Shown in pieces: positions 56,177 to 64,000 of a stretch of 64,000 nucleotides of DNA. A program made the translations under genes and the position numbers. The first letter of the stretch is position 1. Each line of letters opens with the position of its first letter. The stretch comes from Rickettsiales bacterium (GTDB taxonomy: Bacteria; Pseudomonadota; Alphaproteobacteria; Rickettsiales; JAJNBL01): NCBI GenBank assembly GCA_021156175.1, contig JAJNBL010000002.1, positions 124,001 to 188,000 on the forward strand, written 5' to 3'. The notes beneath the pieces are model-generated. The model ran no database searches and had not been told where the DNA came from. It saw nothing but the letters and a program-made list of their open reading frames with translations.

Positions 56177-57577
56177 TTACAAGGAATCCAGAAATGCAAT
56201 CAAAGCTTCCCTGTCTTTTTTATCCATCGTCCGGAACGCTTGCTTAGCCGCCTCTGCCTCTCCGCCATGCCAGAGAATCGCTTCTTCCACGTTGCGGGCG
56301 CGGCCATCATGCAGCAGCATTGTATGCTTATTGACGGTCTTAATAAGCCCTAGGCCCCAAAGCGGCGCTGTCCTCCACTCACTTCCGGTCGCTTCATAAT
56401 CTGGACGGTTATCCGCCAATTCTTTGCCCATATCGTGGAGGAGCAAGTCTGTAAACGGCTGGATATGCTGCTCAGACACTTGCTTCACCGGATGCTTACC
56501 GGTAAAGGCTTGCGGCTTATGGCATGAAGTGCAGCGCGCCTCTTCAAAGAGCTTTGCACCTTTTTGCACCATAGGATCATTCACATTCCTGCGGGCGGGT
56601 ACTGCCAATGTTTGTATATAGAAGGTCAGTTTCTTGAGCTGCTCATCCGACATTTCCGGTGTTCCGCCATTGATAGCCTTATTACAGGCTTCCTGGGCTT
56701 TAGGGCAATTCTCCTTAGGGAATACGCTGGTCGTAATGCCAATATCCCCTTGCGCCGCTCCAGCATCCTGGTGTTTGATGCTCGCCACATTGGCTTTCCA
56801 GCCAAAACGGCCTATGGCTTTTTTCTTGGATATCGCATCCCAGACATGGTTGATACGCCCAGAAATCTCGTCTTTATCCTTATCATCCGGATCTTCCCAC
56901 CCCATCAAGGTTTCATCCGGAATGGCCTCAAGCAGGCCTAAGCCGAACACCGCAGGCGCAACGCGCGGCGAAAAAAGCGTATCCTTGCCGAGCTCCCCAA
57001 GTCCCATGGCGCTGAACACATATTCAGGCTTCCGCAAGCTATATTTCGTCCCATCCGGATAGGTGCCCGGCACTTCTTTATAGAGGATTGTTGCCTTCCC
57101 TTCTGCCGGTACGCCCAAAATTGCCTTATCATTTAATTGGTCACCATACACAGGATGCGGCTTAGGCCCGCCATCTGCCCCCAAGCCAGGAACGCTCAAG
57201 CGCATGAGCATCGATTGCATCACATCCCCTGTTTGCAGCGGCGGATGGCCGCGTCCGTCTTTAAAATGGCAGCCGGAACAAGAAACTCGGTTAAAGGTGG
57301 GCCCCAGGCCATCCAATGTGCTCACCGATGCGGGTGCTACGACCCAGTTGGTATTGAACATCTTGTTGCCGAAGGTAAAATCTCGAAGCTGTGTTGTCTC
57401 TAAGTTTGCCGCAGGTTTCGCAAAGGCATCACGCGAAGTATTGTGGACTGTCGTTTCCCCTCCGGATAGCGGGCTTGCAAGCACCGTTTCTGGAATTGAG
57501 GATGCAGCCAATGCCTCATGGGTACTGAGTGCAAGGCATGCGGACAGAAGAAAATAACGGGAACGGGAAAAGAACAT
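56177..57577 (-). CDS. Di-heme oxidoreductase (DUF1111 / thiol oxidoreductase-like)
   Basis: A 466-residue periplasmic c-type cytochrome with signal peptide (MFFSRSRYFLLSACLALSTHEALA). Two heme-c sites: CSGCH near residue 100 and CTSCH near residue 350. The family is related to MauG/cytochrome c peroxidase and is found beside imelysin genes in iron-responsive clusters; its substrate is not established. It follows imelysin, but an intrinsic terminator lies between them. Confidence 0.88.
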   Translation of the reverse strand: MFFSRSRYFLLSACLALSTHEALAASSIPETVLASPLSGGETTVHNTSRDAFAKPAANLETTQLRDFTFGNKMFNTNWVVAPASVSTLDGLGPTFNRVSCSGCHFKDGRGHPPLQTGDVMQSMLMRLSVPGLGADGGPKPHPVYGDQLNDKAILGVPAEGKATILYKEVPGTYPDGTKYSLRKPEYVFSAMGLGELGKDTLFSPRVAPAVFGLGLLEAIPDETLMGWEDPDDKDKDEISGRINHVWDAISKKKAIGRFGWKANVASIKHQDAGAAQGDIGITTSVFPKENCPKAQEACNKAINGGTPEMSDEQLKKLTFYIQTLAVPARRNVNDPMVQKGAKLFEEARCTSCHKPQAFTGKHPVKQVSEQHIQPFTDLLLHDMGKELADNRPDYEATGSEWRTAPLWGLGLIKTVNKHTMLLHDGRARNVEEAILWHGGEAEAAKQAFRTMDKKDREALIAFLDSL

Positions 57578-57604
57578 ACGACAATAAATTAATCTAAGGT
57601 GTTG

Positions 57605-57637
57605 TAAAAAAAGAGGGAGTTCTCTCGAACCCCCTCC
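57605..57637 (-). terminator. Intrinsic terminator after the imelysin gene
   Basis: On the minus strand: GAGGGGGTTC-gaga-GAACTCCCTC with one mismatch, followed by seven T. It should reduce readthrough into the DUF1111 gene, so that gene may have its own promoter or depend on partial readthrough. Confidence 0.85.
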
Positions 57638-57643
57638 TCCAAA

Positions 57644-58891
57644 CTACTCGCTCACCACTTCTACTTTCAAACCCAACACTTCGCCGGCTTTTTTGAAAAG
57701 ATCAGCTTGTTTCTGCAGCGACGCAACTGCTTTTTCCATCGCTTCGCGGCCCTTACTGCCCTTAGGAGTCGATAACACTTCACGATCAATCGGAAAAGGA
57801 ATTGCAGCCATCAACCGTTCGGTTTCTTTAAGCTGTTTTGCAACTTGAGCCGCAAGCTTTTTGTCTTTAGCAGCCAAGAGCGCATCCAAACTCGCTTTCC
57901 CTTTATAGTCACGATACTGCCCGAAATAGACGTTCGCTATACCCTTCGCATTATAGATAAAGTCGTTATGGGTATTGTCCGAGAAGCACGAATGCTCATC
58001 TTCCTGATCACCAGAATCCAGAGATGTTCCCATGCGCTCAGAGGCGAGCTCAAACCCGCTCAATGTCGCAATACCTGTGAGCATCTGCGAAAGATGCTCA
58101 TTATCATTCCCACCTGCCCATTGGCGCGCGTAATTATCTTTTCCTGGCTCCCAGCTATCAACCAAGAATTTCAGATCATCCACCAACAAATCTGCTACCG
58201 TTTTAAGGTACGTGCGACGACGTTCTACTGCGGTGATATTAGCAGGCGCTTTGGTAATATAATCTGCAATTGGACGAGTGCCTGGCGTATCAGATGAAAG
58301 ATCTTGTCCCCACAAAAGGAACTCAATCGCATGGTACCCCGTTGCCACATCGGCCTCATCTTCTGCCTGGTTACGTTCGATCAAACGCTTTTTCGTAATT
58401 GGCTTGGGCGGCACTTCGTTGATAATGCCCGCCTTCAGGTTCCCTTGCACATAATCGATATAGGCTTCATTCAGCGGCCATGCGTTTAAGAATCCTTCCG
58501 GACCTTCGGTGCCTTGTGCTTGATTCACAAAATCGATCGGACCTTCATAGAAACGGAAAGCTTCGGTTTGACCATACGATTCACGCGCCTTGAGCCACGC
58601 TTCTTTGGCTGCTTTGAGCGTCAAATCCGTTGGCTGGGCCAGGAATTTATCAATCGCCTTATCTAGCGCCACGGCATCGTCATAAGCATCTTTATAGTTG
58701 CGGTACACAAGCTCCACATACGAAGAGAGCACCAACTTAGAATCAATAGCCGCAGCCGGCACAGCCGCCTCTTCTGCCACAGCGGCAGGGGCCGTTTTAG
58801 TTTTAGTAGAGGCAGCAAACACCGCCGCAGAGGAAAGTGCAACAATACCTAATGGCAAAACAACCAATGCAGATCGACGAAACTTTGGCAT
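57644..58891 (-). CDS. Imelysin-family iron-regulated protein
   Basis: A 415-residue exported protein (signal peptide ending near VFAAS, then an Ala/Val-rich segment) of the imelysin/peptidase M75 family (ICMP, IrpA). The family motif GxHxxE is in TGYHAIEFLLWGQD. Other conserved blocks are AWLKARESYGQTEAFRFYEGPID and NDEHLSQML-like segments. Imelysins bind iron and are induced by iron limitation; protease activity is doubtful. It lies in a cluster with Fur-like sites and an outer-membrane porin. Confidence 0.92.
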   Translation of the reverse strand: MPKFRRSALVVLPLGIVALSSAAVFAASTKTKTAPAAVAEEAAVPAAAIDSKLVLSSYVELVYRNYKDAYDDAVALDKAIDKFLAQPTDLTLKAAKEAWLKARESYGQTEAFRFYEGPIDFVNQAQGTEGPEGFLNAWPLNEAYIDYVQGNLKAGIINEVPPKPITKKRLIERNQAEDEADVATGYHAIEFLLWGQDLSSDTPGTRPIADYITKAPANITAVERRRTYLKTVADLLVDDLKFLVDSWEPGKDNYARQWAGGNDNEHLSQMLTGIATLSGFELASERMGTSLDSGDQEDEHSCFSDNTHNDFIYNAKGIANVYFGQYRDYKGKASLDALLAAKDKKLAAQVAKQLKETERLMAAIPFPIDREVLSTPKGSKGREAMEKAVASLQKQADLFKKAGEVLGLKVEVVSE

Positions 58892-58922
58892 AATATACCC
58901 TTTTTTTCTTCTATTCTAAAAC

Positions 58923-58960
58923 AAGGAAATGCCCCCCCTTATCTTAAGAGGCATTTCCTT
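58923..58960 (-). terminator. Hairpin between the porin and imelysin genes
   Basis: Arms AAGGAAATGCC / GGCATTTCCTT, 11 bp, loop of 16 bases, followed on the minus strand by GTTTT. It looks like an attenuator or partial terminator in the operon. Confidence 0.6.
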
Positions 58961-58987
58961 CTCTATAAAACAATACCCGTGGTCAGA

Positions 58988-60124
58988 TTAGAAGCTATAG
59001 GTGTAACGCGCGAGTGCACCTAAGCTACCCGTATCCACACCCGCTTCTTCCGTACTTCTCCAACCAGCATCGAGTGCAAGGCCGTTTCCAAAATCATAAC
59101 CACCAGTCAATTGGAAGAGGTGGTCCTTATCATCACCGCCCAGGTCATAATCGACTTGACGGAGTGTATAGCCCGCCGTCACGTTCCAACGCTCATCAAT
59201 TGTGGTCACTAAGCTTGCTGTGAAATATTCATAATCATCGAGCATACCGCCGAAATTATGGATATTCGTATATTCCACCAACGTATCGGTCGAAACACGC
59301 TCAGAGATCGGCATGATGTAATTTACGTTTGCGAGAATCCCTTGTTCGTCATCGCCACCTGCAGTGTATTTATCCACCGCTAAATCACGATAAGCGAGTT
59401 TATAGAAAAGGTTCTCTATACCCGCCACTTTCTCGCCTTCCACTTGAATCACGAAAGAAGAAAAATCTTGGGTATTGCTTGCGCCACCATCGCGGTGATC
59501 TACATCGCCACGTCCGGTAATCGCCGAACGGGAAAGATAGGTCGTATCGGCAAAGAACGTGCTTCCGGTTACGGTATGGATACCGGTATTACCGCCATCT
59601 AGCGCATACGAACCACCGAAGCCCAATTTCTCGGTGATTTCATAATCTTCCGCGAAATCTTCACCCCAAATACCACGACCGTAATCCCAAGCACTACCAT
59701 AACCTGGGTTGAATTTACCGGCAAATACGTTCCATGGACCAGAACCCACATTCACTTTCAATTCTTCTATAAATGCGCCTTCATTTTCCATGAAAGTGCT
59801 CTCGCCTGGCGTATCCGGGCCTTGTACTGGTTCAAACACCAATACCCCATCCACTGACACCATTTCGCTCAAAGCGAGTTTCGGCGCAACTTCCATGCGG
59901 CCAAAGGTGTTATTGCGTTCATTATTCGCATTATCAGAGTCATAACCATGCTCAGTTTGCAACTCAAACACTGCCTCACCGGACAAAGGAGACTGGACTT
60001 GCGCATGCTTTGGTGCATTCGGCGCGCCTTGTGCAAAAGCACCTTGGCTTACCGTTACCAACAGCCCTGCCATCACGACAGAAGAGGTAATGCGTACGTT
60101 TTTTTTGCTAAAATCTGAAATCAT
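58988..60124 (-). CDS. LbtU-like outer-membrane porin
   Basis: A 378-residue outer-membrane beta-barrel: signal peptide (ending near AFAQ) and C-terminal YTYSF. The conserved part AGKFNPGYGSAWDYGRGIWGEDFAEDYEITEKLGFGG matches a family that includes the Legionella siderophore receptor LbtU; I assign it from memory of that pattern. No TonB box or plug domain is present, so uptake would be TonB-independent. A Fur-box-like site (60169-60188) lies upstream, and imelysin follows, supporting a role in iron acquisition. Confidence 0.75.
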   Translation of the reverse strand: MISDFSKKNVRITSSVVMAGLLVTVSQGAFAQGAPNAPKHAQVQSPLSGEAVFELQTEHGYDSDNANNERNNTFGRMEVAPKLALSEMVSVDGVLVFEPVQGPDTPGESTFMENEGAFIEELKVNVGSGPWNVFAGKFNPGYGSAWDYGRGIWGEDFAEDYEITEKLGFGGSYALDGGNTGIHTVTGSTFFADTTYLSRSAITGRGDVDHRDGGASNTQDFSSFVIQVEGEKVAGIENLFYKLAYRDLAVDKYTAGGDDEQGILANVNYIMPISERVSTDTLVEYTNIHNFGGMLDDYEYFTASLVTTIDERWNVTAGYTLRQVDYDLGGDDKDHLFQLTGGYDFGNGLALDAGWRSTEEAGVDTGSLGALARYTYSF

Positions 60125-60168
60125 GATCTCTCTCTAAATCCTTGGTTAGTTATTCGGCCACAAACTGT

Positions 60169-60188
60169 AAATAAGAATCATTCGTGAC
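60169..60188 (-). promoter_or_regulatory. Fur-box-like site upstream of the porin
   Basis: AATAAGAATCATTCGTGACG shares the GAATCATTC core with the stronger site at 60534-60552. Located about 45 bases before the porin start. Confidence 0.5.
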
Positions 60189-60194
60189 GTTAAA

Positions 60195-60241
60195 AGAAGT
60201 GCTAGTTAAAAATAGGGCTGTTAGCCCCTAGTTAACTAGCA
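60195..60241 (-). terminator. Long hairpin terminator after the small exported protein gene
   Basis: A perfect 11-bp outer stem (GTGCTAGTTAA / TTAACTAGCAC) with an inner AGGGCT / AGCCCT stem, followed on the minus strand by TTCTTTT. It separates the 60265 gene from the porin gene. Confidence 0.75.
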
Positions 60242-60264
60242 CCTAAAATCCTGCCGTAGCAGCA

Positions 60265-60507
60265 CTATCTCTTCTTTGTACCTGCCGCAGCAGCAGCTTT
60301 TTGAGCTTCCAATTCTTTTTTAGCCGCCTCTTCTTCCGGGGTCAGCGCAGGAGCAGTAGCAGTCGCCGGAGCGGTTTTGGAACCCACCGTAGCCGCAGCT
60401 CTAGTTTGCACTTGTGCAAAAGCTGCTTGGCTTGCAACAAGCACCACGCCTGCCGTTACTACTGCAGATACCACATATTTACTTTCACGGATTAAATGAA
60501 GAATCAT
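60265..60507 (-). CDS. Small exported Ala-rich protein of unknown function
   Basis: An 80-residue protein with a signal peptide (ending near AFAQ, residue 31) and an Ala/Glu/Lys-rich mature part (TPEEEAAKKELEAQKAAAAAGTKKR). Its signal sequence resembles that of the LbtU-like porin next to it. No family recognised. A strong Fur-box-like palindrome lies 27 bases upstream, so it is probably iron-regulated and may be highly expressed. Confidence 0.7.
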   Translation of the reverse strand: MILHLIRESKYVVSAVVTAGVVLVASQAAFAQVQTRAAATVGSKTAPATATAPALTPEEEAAKKELEAQKAAAAAGTKKR

Positions 60508-60533
60508 ACCGTTTTTCCTTGTATTTCTATGTT

Positions 60534-60552
60534 AATGAGAATCATTCTCGTT
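60534..60552. promoter_or_regulatory. Fur box
   Basis: AATGAGAATCATTCTCGTT is a near-perfect inverted repeat of GAGAAT / ATTCTC around a central C, the standard form of a Fur/ferric-uptake operator. It sits directly before the small exported protein gene. Confidence 0.82.
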
Positions 60553-60719
60553 CCCAGAACGCCGAGGGAGTGTAAAAAAGAATGCTGTGCTTGTCAAACA
60601 GTAATTTACAAAGGGTGGTATGCCGACGGATGCAAAAACATCCGCGGGAGGTAGTCAGCGCCTTTTTTATCGCGAAGGAGAACGGGAACGTAGAGGAGAG
60701 CTGGTCTAACATATTGAAC

Positions 60720-60750
60720 AAAAAGGCGCCCCTTTTTTAAGGGAGCGCCC
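60720..60750 (-). terminator. Intrinsic terminator after the 65-residue membrane protein gene
   Basis: On the minus strand: GGGCGCTCCCTT / AAGGGGCGCC with a short A loop, followed by TTTTT. Confidence 0.82.
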
Positions 60751-60782
60751 ATAGTAATTTTATAACGTTATACTACAATAGA

Positions 60783-60980
60783 TTAGGTCGTCTTCGTCAC
60801 CATCACTAATAATACTAAGAACAGTATCGTATCTGTTAATGTGAGTTTTACTGTAATCAAGCCTGCTGTAATTAGGAGTGGTGAAATGAAATGAATTACC
60901 ACAGCAATTCCGACGAATAATAGAATACCAGTAATCACTAGACTACCAAGATCCTTCATATTTAAGTTACCTACTTTCAT
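60783..60980 (-). CDS. Small two-helix membrane protein
   Basis: A 65-residue hydrophobic protein with two transmembrane segments (LGSLVITGILLFVGIAVVIHFI and TLTDTILFLVLLVMV) separated by a short turn. An AGGAGG site lies seven bases before the ATG. It has its own promoter and terminator, so it is a self-contained transcript. No family recognised; size and layout fit small stress-related or toxin-like membrane proteins, but there is no antitoxin partner visible. Confidence 0.7.
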   Translation of the reverse strand: MKVGNLNMKDLGSLVITGILLFVGIAVVIHFISPLLITAGLITVKLTLTDTILFLVLLVMVTKTT

Positions 60981-61014
60981 TGTAGAGCCTCCTCTTTAAC
61001 GTTTCACAATTAAC

Positions 61015-61043
61015 ATGCTAACATATTAACCTTAGAAAGTCAA
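61015..61043 (-). promoter_or_regulatory. Candidate sigma-70 promoter of the small membrane protein gene
   Basis: On the minus strand: TTGACT, a 17-base spacer and TAGCAT, about 35 bases before the ATG. Confidence 0.5.
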
Positions 61044-61079
61044 ACTTATTGCACTGCAACATATTGATTTTTAATGATT

Positions 61080-63290
61080 TTAGAGAAAATTATAGGGATC
61101 AATATCCACCTTGAGGCGGGTCGAAGAGGGTAATGGGACACCGTGGATTACCCAATGAAGGGCTTTTTGAATTGGAAACTCACGTTTCGCTTTGAATAAC
61201 AACCGGTAACGAAAATTTCCGCGTAATTGGTAAATTGGCGCCGGTGCTGGGCCGTAAAGTTGCACATCGGACAGTGTACTTCCACTTTTAGCTAACAATT
61301 TGGCGGCCGTTACGACTTCTGCCTCGTTTTTACCGGATATCACCACCGCAGCCATCCGGCCAAAAGGGGCTATTTCAGCCATTTTTCGGCTTTCCATCTC
61401 TTGTGCCATGAAGGCATCCCGCCCCGCTGGTGTGGTATCCTGGAGCGCCTGGAGTACCGCATTATCCGGCATATAGCTTTGTAAGATCACTTTCCCCGGA
61501 TCCGCTTCACGCCCTGCCCGACCCGACACCTGATGAAGCAGCTGGTAGGTCCTCTCTGCCGCTCGCGGATCTCCACCCACCAGTCCTAGATCCGCATCCA
61601 CCACCCCCACCAATGTGAGGTTCGGGAAATGGTGCCCTTTGGCCATCATTTGCGTACCGATAATTACATTCGTTTGCCCTGACGTAATTGCCCCGATCAA
61701 CTCCACCGCTTTCGCTGCCGTTGAGATCGTATCGCTGGTCATAAGCGAGATTCTGGCCTCCGGTAAAAAGGCAGCCACCTCTTCCGCCACCCTCTCTACC
61801 CCTGGCCCGCAAGGGATTAGCAGCTCCTTATCCGCACCACAGCCAGGGCACAAGTCGGGTATTCCGCGATGATACCCACAATGATGGCATTGCAGCACAG
61901 GCTGCTGATGTTTCTTCCGATGCTCCACGAGCCACGACGAACAATCTGGGCATTCCAACCGATGCCCACAACCACGGCACAAGGTCAATGGCGCATAACC
62001 TCGTCTATTCAAGAACAGCATCGCCTGCTTGCCTGCGCTCAACGTCTCGGTTATGGCTTTGCGTAAGGTTGGCGACACAAAGGTCTGTGCTTCGATCCAC
62101 TCGTTGCGCATATCCACCACCTGAATTTCTGGCATCACCGCCTCTCCATGGCGTGATGGCAGATGCACACGTCCATAGCGGTGTGAGGCCACATTCGCGA
62201 GCGTCTCAAGCGAAGGTGTTGCCGAAGCCAGGATAATCGGGATCTGTTCTTTCATGGCGCGCACCACGGCCATATCCCGGGCATGATAAATCACTCCCTC
62301 TTCCTGCTTGAAGGCAGATTCGTGCTCTTCATCAATTACCATCAGCGACAACTTTTTAAACGGAAGGAACAGGCCGGAACGTGCGCCCACCACCAGTCGG
62401 ACCTTACCCGACGCCACCCCTTTCCAGGTATCGCGTTTCACCGCCCGGCTCACTTCCGAATGCCAGAGCGCTGGCGTAAACCCGAAGCGCCGGGTAAAGC
62501 GTTCCAAGAGCTGCGCGGTCAAGACAATCTCAGGCAGCAAAATTAGCACCTGCCCTTCGTTACGTTTTAGGACTTCTTCGATCACCGCAAAATAGACTTC
62601 CGTCTTGCCCGATCCCGTAACACCATCAAGCAATGTCACGGCAAAACCGGGCTTCTGCTGCTGCGCTAAGAGTACGGATACCGCTTGTTCCTGATCGGAG
62701 GAAAGCGTAGGGACATTGGGTGGAAGAAAGGAAACCACAGGATCGCTTAATAGCGCCTCCTGCCAAAAGACCTCAAGGATACCCGTTTTTACCAATCCCT
62801 GTATCACAGCAGCACTGGCTCCGCTTTCCTCTTGAAGCTCGGTCAGGTTTCGAGGAGAAGAAGTTTTTAGCGCATCAATCACCGTTTGACGGGCAGGCGT
62901 TAAACGCATTTCCGCCGGCAAAGGCTCCACCAAGCGGTACATTTTTTCTGGCGCAGGTGGCTCTAACGCATCGGGCACACTCATGACCATCTTTAAGACA
63001 AGCCCCAGCGGGGACAGCGTATAAGAAGCAAGCCAGCCGATAAAATCCAGCAGCGCAGCCGATAGTGGCGGAATCGGAATTCGGCTTTCAACGGATTTGA
63101 GCTTAGCAGGATCACAGGCAACGGCCTGGGATGCCGTATCCCACACCACTCCTTTTAAACGTCGCCGCCCAAAGGGTACAACCACCATATCCCCACGCGC
63201 TAACACCATCCCTTCCGGCACAAGATACGTAAAAGCCGTATCCACGCCGGTTGGCAGAAGCACATGAACAAGAGAGCGTGAGGAATCCAT
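61080..63290 (-). CDS. priA: Primosomal replication restart helicase PriA
   Basis: A 736-residue 3'-to-5' helicase that reloads the replicative helicase at stalled forks. It has an N-terminal DNA 3'-end-binding domain, Walker A DGVTGSGKTEVY, the DEEH box VIDEEHESAFKQ, and a cysteine-rich zinc-binding region (LCRGCGHRLECPDCSSW, CHHCGY, CPGCGA) inserted in the second helicase lobe. IGTQMMAKGHHFPNLTLVGVVDAD is the motif V region. Confidence 0.97.
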   Translation of the reverse strand: MDSSRSLVHVLLPTGVDTAFTYLVPEGMVLARGDMVVVPFGRRRLKGVVWDTASQAVACDPAKLKSVESRIPIPPLSAALLDFIGWLASYTLSPLGLVLKMVMSVPDALEPPAPEKMYRLVEPLPAEMRLTPARQTVIDALKTSSPRNLTELQEESGASAAVIQGLVKTGILEVFWQEALLSDPVVSFLPPNVPTLSSDQEQAVSVLLAQQQKPGFAVTLLDGVTGSGKTEVYFAVIEEVLKRNEGQVLILLPEIVLTAQLLERFTRRFGFTPALWHSEVSRAVKRDTWKGVASGKVRLVVGARSGLFLPFKKLSLMVIDEEHESAFKQEEGVIYHARDMAVVRAMKEQIPIILASATPSLETLANVASHRYGRVHLPSRHGEAVMPEIQVVDMRNEWIEAQTFVSPTLRKAITETLSAGKQAMLFLNRRGYAPLTLCRGCGHRLECPDCSSWLVEHRKKHQQPVLQCHHCGYHRGIPDLCPGCGADKELLIPCGPGVERVAEEVAAFLPEARISLMTSDTISTAAKAVELIGAITSGQTNVIIGTQMMAKGHHFPNLTLVGVVDADLGLVGGDPRAAERTYQLLHQVSGRAGREADPGKVILQSYMPDNAVLQALQDTTPAGRDAFMAQEMESRKMAEIAPFGRMAAVVISGKNEAEVVTAAKLLAKSGSTLSDVQLYGPAPAPIYQLRGNFRYRLLFKAKREFPIQKALHWVIHGVPLPSSTRLKVDIDPYNFL

Positions 63291-63528
63291 AACGATGCGT
63301 AAGAGGTTCGTATACGCACGAAAGCATACGAGATATCAAGGACAATCACCAGAGGCAAGTGCTTAGGTCAAAGTAAGTGCCGCCACCATTATTTGTACTT
63401 GGACTTAGTTACATAAAAGTTACGACAATGAAGAACCATGCACTTTCCGACAAATCACTTGCTATTCCCGGGGTAATTTTCTACTGTCAGATGCCGTGAA
63501 AACGGAAAGATAAGGGAAGAACACATAA

Positions 63529-64000
63529 ATGTTCCTTGAGCGATACATCAATCCGGAAAGTTTCCTGTACGATAAGGCAGGATTCGTGAAACGCCGCTAT
63601 GGGGTTCCGCCTTGGGTAATTCTACTTGCCTATATTTCTGCTTTTGGTGTGGTTGCGGCGATTGTGACGTTCATGCCTCCCTACGAAGACCTCGTCCTGA
63701 TGGCAACCGGAGTGCTTTTTGCACTTCTTGCCTTTGCAAATATTTATTTTTACATCCAGAAAAACAAAGTCATCACCGGCGTTGAATTCCAGAATGCTAT
63801 CTTCGCGTCTGCCGCACGATCCGGCACGTTATTTTGCCTGATTGTCCGAAAAGATGGGAGCCGCGTTTATTCCGACCAAGCCTATAACAATATTTTTTCC
63901 CAATTCCGCCGCCGTGGACTTCGTGGCATTAACCCGCTGCTCGAAAGCGGTGGCTTGACTGTCGAAGACAAAGACCGGCTGGTCGAAGCCCTTGCCAAGC
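63529..64000 (+). CDS. Membrane sensor protein, probable PAS-containing signalling protein (partial)
   Basis: The frame begins at ATG 63529, after AAGGGAAGA, and runs off the right edge (157 residues seen). It has two transmembrane helices (WVILLAYISAFGVVAAIVTFM and LVLMATGVLFALLAFANIYFYI), then a region (IFASAARSGTLFCLIVRKDGSRVYSDQAYNNIF) that looks like a PAS domain. That layout is typical of sensor histidine kinases or diguanylate cyclases (CckA is one alphaproteobacterial example). The output domain is outside the window, so the class is open. Confidence 0.6.
   Translation, partial: MFLERYINPESFLYDKAGFVKRRYGVPPWVILLAYISAFGVVAAIVTFMPPYEDLVLMATGVLFALLAFANIYFYIQKNKVITGVEFQNAIFASAARSGTLFCLIVRKDGSRVYSDQAYNNIFSQFRRRGLRGINPLLESGGLTVEDKDRLVEALAK

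Noticed and set aside
60783-60980. Type I toxin-antitoxin toxin
   Set aside because: No antisense RNA promoter or antitoxin frame could be identified; small size and hydrophobicity alone are not enough.

Overview
This 64 kb window is chromosomal DNA from an alphaproteobacterium. The evidence is the zapA / 6S RNA / 5-formyl-THF cyclo-ligase block, the PhaR-PhaC and PccA-PccB sets, the ctaC-ctaD-ctaB-ctaG-ctaE cytochrome oxidase order, the Tim44-like/MltA/Smr run and the yebC-ruvC pair. Narrower placement (a deep-branching lineage near Rhodospirillales, Micavibrionales or Rickettsiales) is only an impression. Most genes lie on the minus strand. Functions are assigned by reading motifs, with no database search.

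Layout. 1-11 kb: end of a succinate-semialdehyde dehydrogenase gene, an NlpD-like factor, acylphosphatase, propionyl-CoA carboxylase (pccA, pccB), a polyhydroxyalkanoate module (PhaE-like, PhaC, divergent PhaR), then znuA-hisI-modA. 11-18.6 kb: znuC, a TPR-sulfotransferase, a two-partner secretion pair (TpsB, TpsA) and a convergent LapG-type protease. 18.6-25 kb: marR-emrA-emrB, an arsR-SRPBCC pair, tRNA-Asn, two orphan genes (one an RTX protein) and a DUF983 gene. 25-32.5 kb: the aa3-type cytochrome oxidase operon, tldD and an unknown gene. 32.5-41.4 kb: an MSHA-like type IV pilus assembly operon led by a PilM-PilN fusion. 41.5-48 kb: a duplicated ankyrin gene, ruvC, yebC, ymdB, 5-FCL, 6S RNA, zapA and a coiled-coil gene. 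48-56 kb: D-amino-acid dehydrogenase, three paralogous lipoproteins behind a consensus promoter, Tim44-like, mltA, Smr, a double-FKBP protein and glnA. 56-60.6 kb: an iron-responsive set (di-heme protein, imelysin, LbtU-like porin, small exported protein) with Fur-box-like sites. 60.7-64 kb: a small membrane protein, priA and the start of a membrane sensor gene.

Two observations stand out. First, at least nine copies of an imperfectly palindromic element of about 60-125 bp lie between genes. Eight begin at, or within a few bases of, the stop codon or RNA 3' end of a minus-strand gene, and two are open in the frame of the following gene, recalling Rickettsia palindromic elements. Second, the TpsA exoprotein sits next to a LapG protease gene and carries a C-terminal PAAG motif. 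This suggests a CdrA-like adhesin released by LapG, but without the C-terminal cysteine hook of CdrA.
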